NCBI GenBank assembly: GCA_038380435.1
Contig: JAWZYU010000019.1
Span: forward strand, 35,055,801 to 35,119,800
Direction of reading: 5' to 3'
DNA from: Ryuthela nishihirai
Taxonomy: Eukaryota; Arthropoda; Arachnida; Araneae; Heptathelidae
Length of the DNA stretch: 64,000 nt
Shown here: piece by piece, positions 21,901 through 33,504 of the stretch
Numbering within the stretch: position 1 is the first letter of the stretch
Layout of the letters: every line of letters begins with the position of its first letter
Position numbers and translations under genes: made by a program
Notes under the pieces: generated by a model
Told to the model about the DNA's origin: nothing
The model's input: only the letters and a program-made list of their open reading frames with translations
Databases searched by the model: none

Positions 21901-23696
21901 CTTGGGTTTACTAGGTTTGCTTAAAACAGTTACTTCTATATCAACATGATCTTTTCCAGCATCATTAACAGCAGTTACAGTGTACTTGCCAGTATCACTG
22001 CGTTGTGTTTTAGTGAGAATAAAAAGTGTATGATAGTCTTCTGTATCAATTTTTACTTTGTCATTTGATGGTAATGGCTCTCCTTTCAAGAGCCAAGTAA
22101 TTTTTGGTGGTGGTTCTCCTTTTACATCTGCATCAAACTTCACAATCTGTCCTGCCTTAATAACACAGTTGGTGAGGTTGGTCCTGTCAATGTAGGGTGC
22201 CAATGAACGTGGTTTAGCAATTACAGATTTTGATGCTTCACTAGGCTCACTTGGTCCTGCTTTATTAATAGCTATGACCCTAAACTCATATTCTTCTCTC
22301 TCCTCCAGATCAGGCACTGTTGTTGATGTCTGTGGAGTGTTAGTTTCTTTGGCTTTGTGCCACTTGTATGTTCCTTTTTTTCTCTTTTCTACAATGTAGC
22401 CTGTAATTGGTGCTCCACCATCAGATTCAGGTGCACTCCATTTCAAATCAACATGATCATTATCCCAATCAGTTGGTTCTGGTCGTCCTGGCTTTCCTGG
22501 TTCATCAAAAGGATTCTTTGCTAAAGTAGATTTTTCTGCTTCCAACTCATCAGAATCTCCTTCTTTGTTAACAGCTCGAACTCGGAATTTGTAATTTTTT
22601 CCAGGTACTAAGTTTTTCACATCAAATTTTGGCTCAGTGGACTTGCCAGCAAGGACCCACATTCCTGTCTCTTCATCCATCTTTTCTATTTCATAGTGCT
22701 CAATGGGAGAGCCACCATCATCATCAGGCTTTTTCCACTTTAATGTACAACCTTCTTTGTGTACATTTGATACTTCAAGGGGTCCATTGGGTCTTGTTGG
22801 TTTACCTAAGACAGTTATTTCAACTTCTGCTTCATCACTTCCAGAAGTATTTGTAGCAGTAATAGTATATATGCCATTTTCTCTCCTTGTAGCTCGAGGA
22901 ATGGAAAATTTGCTATTGTAATCTACATTATTTATGTTGTAAATATCGCCTTGGCTAATATGTTTCAAACCAAATTTCCACTGCACAGCTGGTGGAGGCT
23001 CACCAATGATATCCACATCAAAACTAACCATTTGTCCAACTTTTATGATAATGTTCTTTAAGTTTGTCCTATCAATTCTTGGTTTTAAATTTTTAGGCTT
23101 TGCCAAATGGGGTGATGTAGACTGACTAGGTTCACCTGGCCCTGCTTTATTTACTGCTCTAACTCTAAATTCGTATTTATCACCTTCATTCAGTCCAGTT
23201 ACTTTTCCCTGAGGAATGTTACCTTCAATTTCTTTTACTGGCACCCAGTCTGGACTGTATTTGTCCTTCTTTTCAATAATATAACCAGTAATTGGTGCAC
23301 CTCCATCACGATGTGGTTGATCCCATTTTAGAGTTACGAAGTCAGCATCATAATCTTTAACTTCTGGAAGACCTGGAGGTCCTGGTTCATCATAAGGATT
23401 TTTGGCTAGCGTTGCCCTTTCAGTTTCCAAAGGTTCTGATTCTCCTTCATCATTAATAGCTTTAACTCTAAACTGGTACTTTTTGCCAGGATCTAGTCCA
23501 GTAACTGGCATTTCATTTTTATCTTTATCAACTCTTCCAACTGGTAGCCATCGTCCAGTGGTTGGGTCCATTCTTTCAACAGCATACCCTGTAATAGGAC
23601 TTCCACCATCATCTTTTGGTTTGTTCCATGACAACTTACATCCCTCAGCATGAACATCAGAAACCTCTAAAGGACCTTCAGGTTTCAAAGGTTTAT
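18975..23696 (-). CDS. twitchin-like exon 9: giant exon encoding 16 domains, (Fn3-Fn3-Ig)x5 plus Fn3
   Basis: 4722 bases (1574 codon equivalents), uninterrupted, phase 1-1, acceptor TTATCTCTAG, donor GTAAGTTAAT. Domain order is Fn3, Fn3, Ig five times, then one first-type Fn3 that ends TAKNPFG. Each module is about 295 residues (near 100 + 101 + 94). The first-type Fn3s carry VSDVxxxGCKLKW and DDGG; the second-type carry DGGAPITGYIIEKK and end AKPR; the Igs carry GEPPP or GEPAP, a Trp, and DxGxY variants. Deviations: the third Ig has KDCGSY and the fourth has KDSAIYKIYANN in place of the glycine corner. The Met at 23715 lies in the intron and is not a start. In the antisense strand several open frames are shadows. 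In flanking modules every domain has its own exon, so this exon is architecturally unusual. Confidence 0.96.
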
Positions 23697-25557
23697 CTAG
23701 AGATAAAAAAAGCAACTTTAGTCAAAATAGTTAATGATGTTTTGTGATACTAATCACATAGTTTTATTTACAAATACATGTAAATAATTTTTAATTTTAT
23801 TACAATTTAAAAATTGAAATTCTAAAAGTAAACTCTTGAAACTTTAACCAACATAATGTTAAAACTAATTGCTGTCCACAAGTTATGCCTCCACATTATA
23901 ATAGTGGGAGGTTAGACCTAAAGCTCTATAATTTCTTAAATAAGCTTTCTACAGAAAATATGTGATTGAAAAGTTTCCTTAAAAAGCATTGTTTGCATTT
24001 TGGGTTTAACTTAATAAAATACACAAAAAATATAAGACAAATAATTTTATAGTTGAATGTTTGGAATTTTTTGTCCAACTTTATGCTTTTAGCTTGTTTT
24101 AAAAAAGAATAAAAAATGATGTACTGTTTTCATTTTGTTGTCTCTCTGTCCATCTGTAGACATTTAACTTTTTTTCTGGCTTGCAGAGATAAATGAAAAA
24201 TTCTTTTTAGATTGAATAAACATTGATAAAATATTAAAATCAAAATCTCCCAATGGTTTTAATGGTGACCTCTAATGGTGGAAAATGGCTAAACTAAATG
24301 AATACTGCAAATGATCTAGTGTTGCTATAAATTTAAAATATTTGAGGTGGGGTGTGAAAGTCAATAGTTTACATTAACAGCAGCGATTTGCACCCTCAAC
24401 CCATGAAGGCAAGGAAAAAGCAACCTTTTCATTTCAAAAGATAAATGAAAAGTTATTTTTGTGTTTTATAGTTGCAAATAAAATATTACTACATGCATTA
24501 TAAAGTTAATCACTATCTGAACTGTTTAGTAGTGTTTTAGTGATTCAAAATAACACTTCAATCAGTGTATGTAGTATGGTAACTGCTACAAGAACTATGC
24601 TTGCTCTCAGCATGTTCCATAATATTTGTCAGATGGATGACTGAGGACTGTGGCTGAGATGTTAGTCACTTCTTGTCAAGTAGGTGAAGTCCTTTCCTGT
24701 TATACTGCTCAAACAATTATACTTCGACCAAGGAATGATGGTCCAAATTATTAATTTAATTCAGCTGTGTTAAATTTATTATACTACTTGCATTTTTCCA
24801 ATCCTCCATTAGTTCGAAATTCCACTGTTACAGAGTGCAAAAGGTCAATCAGAAGTGAATTATTTTAAATTCCGAGGCAAAATTTAAAAAATTACTAATC
24901 TAAGACAATTATGAATTTATATTATAATACTGTTTGATAAACAAGTATTGTAATAAAAGCAATATATTTTATCCATTTCAAACTATGGGTCTGTTCAGAA
25001 TTTTTTTGTAGTTTGTAAATACAATTTTCTTTCTTTCTTTCAACTTAGTATTATGAAAAAAATAGGGGGAAATTTACTTTTTACAGCAGAAAAATTTTAC
25101 ATATAAACACATTTTATCCAAATCAATTAAATGGAAAAAATATTTAACAAAAATACTGCTGATTTTATTTGAATTTATGAAAAGGAATAATACCCAATTT
25201 TTGCCACTCAAATTTAAATAAAAATAAAACCCAAAAAAGTAATGCCTTAAGTATTATACAGCAATGGCTTTTAATATCAAGTCTACAAAATCAATGCTAT
25301 TTCATTTCATATTTATTTTATGCTGTGGTTACTGTTGTGTAATAATCATTTCTCAAACTTAATTTTTATCAACACAGACACTTGTGCAATATGGAAAATT
25401 TTCTTCTTCCTTTGGGATTATATTTTAAACATATTTCAGTACAAAAAAAAAGCTATATATAGCCAGATTAATTAAAATAACATCAGGATATAAGTTGTAA
25501 TGTTGATGCTTAAATCTCAATATTAATCACAATTTAAAAGGGAAGTCTAATACTTAC
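23697..25557 (-). other. 1.9-kb intron upstream of the giant exon
   Basis: Its middle (about 24130-24880) is a copy of the foldback-associated repeat family. The flanks are AT-rich and have no recognised element. Confidence 0.7.
24130..24880. repeat. foldback-associated repeat family, diverged copy
   Basis: Starts near CTGTCCATCTGTAGACATTT (found inverted at about 59915-59935), contains GACCTCTAATGGTGGA, TTAACAGCAGCGATTTGCAC and ends near CCACTGTTACAGAGTGCAAA. Matches pieces of the foldback arms at 44840-45010. Confidence 0.65.
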
Positions 25558-25839
25558 TGAGAACAATTATCTCCACTTCTTCTTCATCTTTTCCCGAAGT
25601 ATTAGTTGCAGTAATTTTATATTTTCCTGTTTGTTTACGAACTGTATTACTAATAGTTAAATGAGTTATATACTCTTCATTTTCTACTTTAACTGTCTCG
25701 CTCTGTTCTAAAGGTTTACCACCAAAAGACCAAACACAATTTGGAGGAGGTTCCCCAATGACTTCAACATCTAACTTAACACTTTGTCCTGCTCGAACAA
25801 CAATCTGCTGCAAATTATCCCGTACTATCTTGGGAGCCA
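25558..25839 (-). CDS. twitchin-like exon 8: I-set Ig domain
   Basis: 282 bases, phase 1-1, acceptor TTTTTTTTAG, donor GTAAGTATT. It encodes APKIVRDNLQQIVVRAGQSV, LDVEVIGEPPPNCVWSFGG, QTGKYKITATNTSGKDEEE and ends VEIIVL. An apparent GTG start one base outside the exon is an accident of the splice junction. It joins the large exon through an A|AT codon (Asn), where the other modules usually have Ser, Gly or Asp. Confidence 0.92.
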
Positions 25840-26144
25840 CTAAAAAAAAGAGAAAATAATACTTAAGTTTTACTTATAACTATCATGTTATCAAAGTAGT
25901 ATATCATGTAGTTATGAAATTATCATAATGTAGTATATGTAGTTATCAAACCATCATGCTATCTAAACCTATTAAAACATTAAGCATCATCATTTTACAG
26001 AAATATATAATGCAGAAATTTAATATTATTATCATAGATAATAGGTTGATACAGTGATAATCCCATACAAATTTCTTTATTGTAAAAATATTTTTAAAAT
26101 ATAACACACCAAACAAAGGTGAGCTGAAGCAAAATACAGGTAAT

Positions 26145-27440
26145 GGGGGGGAACAGAAACTACAATGTAAAATCTCTAATACGGTGTTGGACTATCATGT
26201 GAGTGCAGTATAATCTGTATACATCATTTCATAGAGAATACCAGTGTCTTAAAGCCAGCAGGAGGGATAAGACACCATTCGTCTGCAAGAAAAGTAATCA
26301 ATTTCTACTTGTTCAGTGGAACTGGAAAATGCTACCTGAGATGTCATTTCAGAAGTTCCATATATTTTCTAGTGGGTTGATATCTGGTGACTGCAGTGAC
26401 CATGATATGTGAAAAAGTTCAGTTGCATGCTCCTCAAACCACTGCGTGACCACATGTGCTCTGTGGATGAGAGCATTGTCATACTGATATACAACTGCTC
26501 TCTTTATGAAAGAAATGCTGTACCATTGCATGAGATGATCTATCAGGACTGAAATAGTGATTTGCATTAACCTTGCCTTCCAAGAGATGAGTGCACCCAA
26601 ACCATTCCATAAGAAAGTAACCCCACACTATTACAGAAGAGACAGAACACTTAATGGTAGGAAAGTAGCAATCAATATGTATATATATAATTATATGTTA
26701 TAATAATTAACCAGGCAACCCATCATGTAGCTGTAGATACATAATTGGGAATGTATAGCATATGTCATAGATATACATTCAGCTACATTATTCCCAATTA
26801 TGTATCATCAATTATGTCAGGTACCATCATGTAGCTGTAGATACATAATTTTATTTACACAATAACCAATTTATCATGATGGTACCTGACACTTCTTTAT
26901 CAATACACTTTCTTCCTTTTACTCAGGGCTGTAAGTTTCCTTCAGTTGGCACCACATGCATACTCATTCATTCATTGGAAACAGGATGATTCATCACACC
27001 ATATTACATTCCTCCACTGCTCAAGCCTCCACAGTTTGTACTCTCTGCACCACTGGACACGATAACAGTATTGACAGGTGTGATGAGTAGCATGTGAAGT
27101 GCAACTCAACTGTGATATCCAGCTCAATGTACTGCTTTTATGAAACTGGACTTTCGCATCCTACATTGAAATCCATGAACAACTGATTAGATGTAACTTG
27201 CTGGTTTTGTTTTGCACATCACATTAATGCTCAAACATCCCGATTCTGGAATATGCACTTTTGCTCACTATTCTCTTTTACAGTAGATGTCTTTCCTTTG
27301 GATTCCCATGCAGACATGACCTTGGGAACTGTTCCTTGTGAAACATTAGTGAGTTCAGTTGTCTCAGTGACTGAAGCTTCTGCCAAACGCACTCCAACAA
27401 TCATGCCCCTTTCAAAACCACTAGTCATCTCTTGACAACA
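26145..27440 (-). mobile_element. Tc1-like transposase relic interrupted by repeat patches
   Basis: On the minus strand the N-terminal helix-turn-helix is recognisable (RGMIVGVRLAEASVTETTEL, then VSQGTVPKVMSAW near 27231-27430), then the SDESSCFQ block near 26975, and the C-terminal catalytic region YQYDNALIHRAHVV with SPDINPLENIW (26349-26490). Frameshifts and stops are frequent, and 26680-26935 is a foreign patch of short repeats. Element ends were not identified. Confidence 0.82.
26700..26935. repeat. mosaic of short direct and inverted repeats
   Basis: ATCATGTAGCTGTAGATACA occurs at about 26722 and 26826, its complement near 26780, and again inverted at 29937-29970 as CAGCTACATGATGGGTTGCC. 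The word TTTATCATGATGGTACCTGA (26870) recurs at 29305. These patches link two sites 2.5-3 kb apart in opposite and same orientation. Confidence 0.75.
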
Positions 27441-27649
27441 TGGTAAAATAAATACATGCAATTAGCCAGGTTTGCCTTTATATACATGACAGTAAGCATT
27501 CTGGAATGTCATTTTCATGTTTCAGGCCTTCATCAGTGGTGTGTAGACACTGCTGCTTAACATAAACCAAAGGCTCTCTGCAAATTTTGGTGTTTAAATT
27601 TTTTTGGAACAAAGTTTAGGATTGAAAACAAACATTCATTGAAAACAAA

Positions 27650-27740
27650 GTGTAGGATGATTCATCACACCATATCACATTCTTCCACTACTCAAGCCTC
27701 CACAGCTTGTACTCTTTGCATCACTGGACTTTAATGTCCA
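27650..27740 (-). repeat. fragment of the Tc1-like element next door
   Basis: AGGATGATTCATCACACCAT and CTCAAGCCTCCACAGCTTGT recur from 26981-27055. It encodes the WSDESS block of the transposase in the minus strand. A partial second copy or a local duplication. Confidence 0.8.
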
Positions 27741-27802
27741 CTGGAAAATAGTTCAATCTTTATTATTGCAAGTCCACATTGTTCTTCAAGTGGTCATTGT
27801 CG

Positions 27803-28240
27803 GGTTGGATTGTTTTACCTCTGAACAGCACTTTTTTGCACACAATAGGCTAAATGGCCAGGTCACAAGGACCCTGAAGGTTCAGAGAAGTTTGGGGGAG
27901 GGGACCCACTGGAACAGCTGTTGGGAGACAGATGGTAGCTCCCATCAAGGTCAGACATTTGACATGTAACTGGGAGGCATGGGTTTGGGTCACACATATC
28001 AGTATTACCAAATGTGTTCTTTAATATGCACAGGGTATGGCTCTCCCACATATGGGGTCATCGTTTAATGTCCCATCTGATGGACGGTGTCCTTTCTAAG
28101 CCCCTCAGTGTCACCTACTGATCGTGGGTAGGGCGGGGAGTTTTGTGAAGATAAATCTCGACAATGACCCAGCTGGGACTCAAACCTGGGAACTGCAGAT
28201 TACGAGCTGGCATGCTATCGACTGAGCCACCCCTGTCCTA
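27803..28240 (-). mobile_element. SINE-B, longest copy
   Basis: From GGTTGGATTGTTTTACCTC to GACTGAGCCACCCCTGTCC. Reverse-complemented, its right end gives the tRNA-like head GGGGTGGCTCAGTCGATAGC with GGTTTGAGTCCC. It contains about 60 bases absent from other copies (27948-28010), which include a second TGGGAGGCATGGGTTTGGG-like box B. Confidence 0.85.
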
Positions 28241-28929
28241 GTCACTGTCTTGAGTGTGAGAGTTCTACCTCACAACACAACAATGAACCTTGCACCCAAG
28301 ACAATGATATCCTCAAGAACAATGGGGACTCGCAATAATAAAGAGTAAACTATCATCCACTGGACATTAAACTTCGCACTCATGGCAAAACCAAATTTTT
28401 TTAAGTGTTCAATCTTGTCAAATTTTGTATTAAATTTTTTTAACTGTGAGTTCTTTTTTCTATTTTATGTGAATCATATTATAATAAGTAACATAACATC
28501 TTTGTACTGCAAAATAAAATGGAAATAAAATTCTTATTATTATTACATATTTACTATATTACTTTAGGAAAAAAAGTAATTTTTGTAAAAAGTAATAAAA
28601 CCAGCTAAATGTCTCAGCATTTTTAAGATGCTAGATTGTTATAGAGTACTTCTAGTAATCCAATAAAATTGTGTGACATACTCTGCATCTAGTGTTGCAG
28701 ACACAGTGTAAATATTGTTGACCCTATTCATTTTAATTGCCTTATGCAACCTGAAATTCTGAAATCGATAAGATATTGAGATTATGAGTCAAAAATGATT
28801 AGTTGGGCTTTTGCTAATCTTAAACGAAAATATAATTGCTTTGAACATAAAGAATAAAGATCTTTTAGAGCAATAAGCTTTAAAAAAAATTGCTGAAATG
28901 ATTTTACTAATAAGAAAACTAATGCCCAA

Positions 28930-29126
28930 CAAAATAAATAAAAAAAATACCTCCTCAAGCAGCTGCTTGCCACAGAGGTTTGACAGGAGACTGTCAGTTT
29001 AATATGCCATAGTAGAAGGTCTGTGAGGATGGCTGGACCTCAGCAGAAAAACAATGCACATATCCATACTTTACCTGGGGCTTGAACCCAAGTCCCTTAG
29101 ATCAGTAGCCAAGCATGCTAACCATA
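28930..29126 (-). mobile_element. SINE-A copy, head incomplete
   Basis: AATAAAAAAAATACCTCCTC tail, CAAGCAGCTGCTTGCCACAG, TGGACCTCAGCAGAAAAAC and GGCTTGAACCCAAGTCCC. It breaks off inside the head after GCATGCTAACC at about 29124. Confidence 0.8.
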
Positions 29127-29971
29127 AAGTCTATTAAATCCCTTTGTTTAATATTTGATAATTTCTCTATGTCCTTAATTCTTCTACTTTTCTGTTACTC
29201 ACTTATCCTTCTGGCACTGATTATTCTTTTCATTTACTGTGTTTAAGCTACAGTTGTTACTTGCTCTAACCTTGCTTTATCCCTTCTGGACATTTTACAC
29301 AATAACTAATTTATCATGATGGTACCTGACACTTCTTTATCAATACACTTTCTTCCTTTTACTTAATTTTATATTTTGTTTTGTCCTTCCATTTAACTGC
29401 TTAACAACAGCTGTAAAGAAATCGATTTCACCTGTGTACAGACTAATTATGCCCTCATTGATGAAAAGCACTGCAGGTACCTGAAACTGAGCACAAAATG
29501 TACCATTAAATGTTTCACTGGCTGCTTGTTAGCATTCTTAGATGTATTGTGCTACATAGCAGTAGAAATTGTACCTATTAAAATCAACAGGTTCAATGGT
29601 GAGGATTCATGGGGATCAATTTAGCTGAATGGAACAATTTATTGAAAGATAGCTACCATCACTGATTTCTCACACCGAATTATACTTATACTTTTTCATC
29701 CATAATCATCTTTTCCTATGGACTCTACATCACTAAATATATGCAGTTACAACCACACTCATCAGAAAAAAACTTCCATTTAATTTTAAAAAATGACTAG
29801 TTTTGAAACTTTGTTTCAACTGCAGCTCAATGTCAAAATAACAAATTTTATAACAAGAAAATTAACTTTAATAAAATCAAATAGTTATTTACATTACTGT
29901 GCATTTCATTCATGAACTTGTTTAGTTATTTAGCCTTCCAATTATGTATCTACAGCTACATGATGGGTTGC

Positions 29972-30290
29972 CTGGTTAATTATTTTACCTCTGAGCAGCA
30001 CTTTTTTTGCACACAGTGGAATAAATGGTCAGGTCACAAGGACACCAGGGCCTCAGAGAACATTGGGAGAAACAAATCCACTGGACAGCTGTTAGGAGAC
30101 ATATAGAAGCCTCTGTCAAGGCTATCAAGCACACAGCAGCCTTTCCAAGCCTATTAGTACCCATTTCTAAATGAGAGAAGGATGGGAGTTAGTAGATATA
30201 AATCTCATTGCTGGCATGGCTGGGACTCAAGCCTGGGAACTGCAGATTATGAACCTGGAATGATGACAACTCACCCAACCCCTGTTCCAC
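29972..30290 (-). mobile_element. SINE-B copy
   Basis: Runs from TTATTTTACCTCTGAGCAGC through CACACAGTGGAATAAATGG to GGGACTCAAGCCTGGGAACTG and AACTCACCCAACCCC. Body shortened relative to the copy at 27803-28240. Confidence 0.8.
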
Positions 30291-30592
30291 TACATGAAGA
30301 AGTTTCAATATATAAAAATGTTTTTGTTCTTGTTGCTTTGTTGCCATTTTACCCTTTTAATATACTGTTCATTTTCAGAGAACGCAAAGGAATTTCATTT
30401 TACACAAAACTAAAAAATAATGATAAGCTATAGAATATTTCCTTAAGTAGTATGGGTTAAGCATTAAGTAGTATGTGCATTCCACCTATAAATCTTAATT
30501 AAAAAAAATTGTTCTGTGAAAAGAAAAAATCTTATACATTAATAAATTGGTGAAATGTCTCGATTTTTTTCCCAACTGTTAAAGAGGGTATC

Positions 30593-30803
30593 ACTCTTAA
30601 TTTAACATCAATATCAATTTTAGACGAAAAATTGTCTTTAGCCAAGTGGGATACAATCATCAATTAGAGGATCTTGATAAGTGGTTGGTAGTTCAGAGGT
30701 CAGAAACTGACATGTTATCAGGAGGTCATGGGTTCATATCCCAACTGGCTCAAGACAAATGTTCCTCTAAAATTGATATCAACATTAAACTAAGAGTGAT
30801 ATC
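30593..30803. mobile_element. family-C palindromic element with tRNA-like core and ~50-bp inverted ends
   Basis: ACTCTTAATTTAACATCAATA at left pairs with the complement of TGATATCAACATTAAACTAA, and the arms continue through TCAATTTTAGA and AATTGTCTTTAGCC. The core has TGGTAGTTCAGAGGTCAG, CATGTTATCAGGAGG and GGGTTCATATCCC. It resembles a MITE that has captured a tRNA-like sequence, or a SINE that has gained inverted ends. Confidence 0.75.
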
Positions 30804-31307
30804 TTCCTTGACAATCTTATATACTATTTAGAGTAAAGAAATATTATCCTGCAACATAATAATTCAACCATCAATACAGCTGCTATATCATTATATTATG
30901 ATTTTATCAAGTTCTCATTTTCTTAAACACTTCAATGTTTTGCCCAAGCTGGTCTCAGGCAACAATTTTGTTTCAAAATTACACTGCTCAAGCTCAACAA
31001 AGCAGAGTGACACTTCATTTAATTCTGGAAGCATAAATATTCTTTTTTTTTTAAAGCTTTTCACTAGATAGAAAACCATGTTGTAATATTTCTAAACTAT
31101 TTCTCGACCTTGAAAGAGTTGTGTATGTTTTGGTCTTATTTTGTTTCTGTAGATGATGAAGTAAAGCACAGAGTAGTGGGTGCTATTTATTGATGGTTGG
31201 TTTGGTCCTTTCATCAAATTTTTATGGTTTTTCTTTAAAAAAAACAATAAATTCCCCCCTCATGTAGCTACTTGCCACAAAGTTCTTTCTCTTATTATAC
31301 ATTAACT

Positions 31308-31530
31308 ATAATACCCCCTCAAGCAGCTGCTTGCCACAGAAGTCTGACAGAAGCCTGTCAGTTATTAAACTGACGGGCTTCTGTCAGACTCTGTAGACGC
31401 CATAGTAGAAGGTTTGTGAGGATGGTAAGACCTCAACAGAAAAACAACACACACATCCATGCCTTATCTGGGACTTCAATCCTGGTCCCTTAGATCAGTA
31501 GCCAAGCGTGCTAACCACTCAGCCATGGGA
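31308..31530 (-). mobile_element. SINE-A copy carrying an inverted internal insertion
   Basis: CCCTCAAGCAGCTGCTTGCC to CTAACCACTCAGCCATGGGA is a full SINE-A with box-B-like sequence ATCCTGGTCCC in reverse. It differs from the other copies by about 35 extra bases that are an inverted copy of the preceding sequence (hairpin 31341-31390). Confidence 0.85.
31341..31390. repeat. 23-bp inverted insertion in a SINE-A
   Basis: AGTCTGACAGAAGCCTGTCA at 31341 and its complement (one change) ending 31390. Other SINE-A copies continue from CTGTCAGTTT straight to ATATGCC. Confidence 0.9.
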
Positions 31531-31939
31531 TGTTTGTTAACTATATTATTATGAATTTAATTTGTAAATATGGATATTTGCAAACAATAAGTTCTCATTC
31601 AAATATCAGAATTCACAAATATTTTTTCTCTTAATGATACTGCCAAAAAACAACATATTATATGATAAAAAAAAATTGCCTGAATTTTTTTTTAAACAGC
31701 AATGGACATTATCAGTTAGGCCAATGGTTTGAAACATGCAATAAAAAAAGTGTAAATTTTTGGAAAAGAATTTTCAAAAGAATGCATCACACAAGCGATT
31801 ACATAAGACTTAAAATGCTTCAAATTTCACAAATAGTTGCTCTGTCAACTACTTATGGAAGTGTGCAGCATGCTGGCAGATCAAGAAAAAAGAACTGTCG
31901 TTGATATTATTTGTAAAAAATAAATTACTTTACAACTAT

Positions 31940-32140
31940 TTAAATAAATTACTACACTACTTGCCATGGAAGTTTGACAGAGTATATAAGTATAATAATG
32001 TACCACAGAAAAGCTATCAAAAGACAAGGGTTAAACAAAAGACACCATGCATCAGAAAGAACACATCCATACCACATATGGGATTCAAACCTAGGTCCCT
32101 TTACTTAGCAGCGAAGCACACTAACTACTTAACCAATTAT
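31940..32140 (-). repeat. SINE-A copy, strongly diverged
   Basis: CTTGCCATGGAAGTTTGACAG, GGATTCAAACCTAGGTCCCT and AGCGAAGCACACTAAC match SINE-A in the same orientation as the copy just left of it. Overlaps no exon. Confidence 0.7.
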
Positions 32141-33201
32141 TTTTGCTTACACTTTATATCATGCAGCTTTGCAAATGTTATTAACCCATTAACTTACCAA
32201 TATTTTTACATTAAACATGCCCAGAATTACTATTTTACAAAGTGGAATTTTTTCCTAATGTGTATAATTTGAAGTTTAACCTGATTTTTACAATATCCAG
32301 TGCCACCAAATATTTATATTATGCAATTTCATGTTTTATAATATAGATATTTTTATAACATATCTTTATAATTTCAACCTAATTTTTATAATATTTAATT
32401 TTATTCAATCAGAGCTAAGCTGTTGAATAAAAAAATCATAAAAAAATGTTGAATTCTTACTTGAATTATGTTAAAATGATAAAGGTTCCTTGTGGTATTT
32501 AGAAGTTTTTCAAGGTAGAACACCTTGTAATACTTGGAATAGTGGAAGCAAACAGAATACATTTGTACTAGTTCTTGTTTTTTTTCTCTTCCCCCCCCCT
32601 ACTTAGTACACAGTGTTGGAAAGCAATTTTTTGAGAGGGAGGGAGGAAAATATCTTGTAAAATGGGCCCATTGTAGTCATGCTGGTGATATTCTGGATTT
32701 CACCATTTTTTTTTACACAACTGCATCTGATAATTGCAACTGATTCATATAAGCAATCCCTGAAAGCATTCTGCTATGGCTTATCTATTGTCTGCTAGTG
32801 GTATTTGACACCTCACACCATCTATTGAGAGAGAGGAGGATATTTAAAGAGATGAGCACAGGTGCAGCTGCTTGAATGTTTCAGAGCCATTTATGTATGA
32901 ATGAGTTTCATTTCCTTGCACATTTGAGAATTGTTAATATAAGCTGAAAGGTTAATCAATGCTTTGCAAATAGCTCATATACTGGCAATCAGTGGTTTAA
33001 ATTCTCTGCAAGGTTGAATTGCATTTCATTATTAGCAAACTTGGTATTTATTAACAAAAAATTGTATGTATGATTTTGCATGTTTTATTAATATTAAATA
33101 AAAATTTAAAATCTCTGAGACAATTTTTTATCAAATTCTAGTAATTATTTACATTAATATAATTCAAGGAAAGAACTAGTAAAAGAACAATATATACATA
33201 C

Positions 33202-33504
33202 AATATCTGGGTTTCGAAGTATGTGACTTTGTTGGCTCACTAGGTTCTCCTGGACCAGCTTTGTTGACTGCTTTAACACGAAACTGATACTGATTGCCAT
33301 ATGATAAATCAGGAACTTTGGCTTCAGGTTTAGGACTGTTTGTCTGTAAGCAAGGTTCCCATCCACCACCATACCTCTCCTTTTTCTCTATGATATAGCC
33401 AGTGATTGGTGCACCACCATCATTCTTTGGAGGGGTCCATTTGAGGTCTACATGATTTTCATCCCAATCAACAATATCTGGTGTTCCTGGAGCCCCTGGT
33501 TCAT
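33202..33504 (-). CDS. twitchin-like exon 7: second-type Fn3 domain
   Basis: 303 bases, phase 1-1, acceptor ATTTCAG, donor GTATGTATA. It encodes DEPGAPGTPDIVDWDENH, VDLKWTPPKNDGGAPITGY, YQFRVKAVNKAGPGEPSEPT and ends TSKPRY. The final T joins TG of the Ig exon at 25839 to give Leu, the normal Fn3-Ig linker residue. The six-base direct reading beyond the donor is intronic. Confidence 0.92.

Larger units (their letters stand above)
25840..33201 (-). other. 7.4-kb intron
   Basis: Contains SINE-A copies (31940-32140, 31308-31530, 28930-29126), a family-C palindrome (30593-30803), SINE-B copies (29972-30290, 27803-28240), Tc1-like sequence (26145-27440, 27650-27740) and shuffled short repeats (26700-26935, 29280-29365, 29930-29975). 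The parts 28400-28920, 29370-29920, 30810-31250 and 32150-33190 have no recognised feature apart from poly-C and poly-T runs near 32580-32600. Confidence 0.72.

Noticed and set aside
19107..23653. Plus-strand open frames opposite the giant exon (for example 19481-19750, 22629-22921, 23402-23653)
   Set aside because: They are antisense shadows of the conserved Fn3/Ig coding sequence and show no domain of their own.
23697..23715. Met upstream of the giant exon as a possible start codon
   Set aside because: It lies in the intron; the acceptor CTAG and phase-1 continuity with the previous Ig exon define the exon start.
25839..25840. GTG start for the Ig exon
   Set aside because: It spans the splice acceptor; the first codon is split with the preceding exon.
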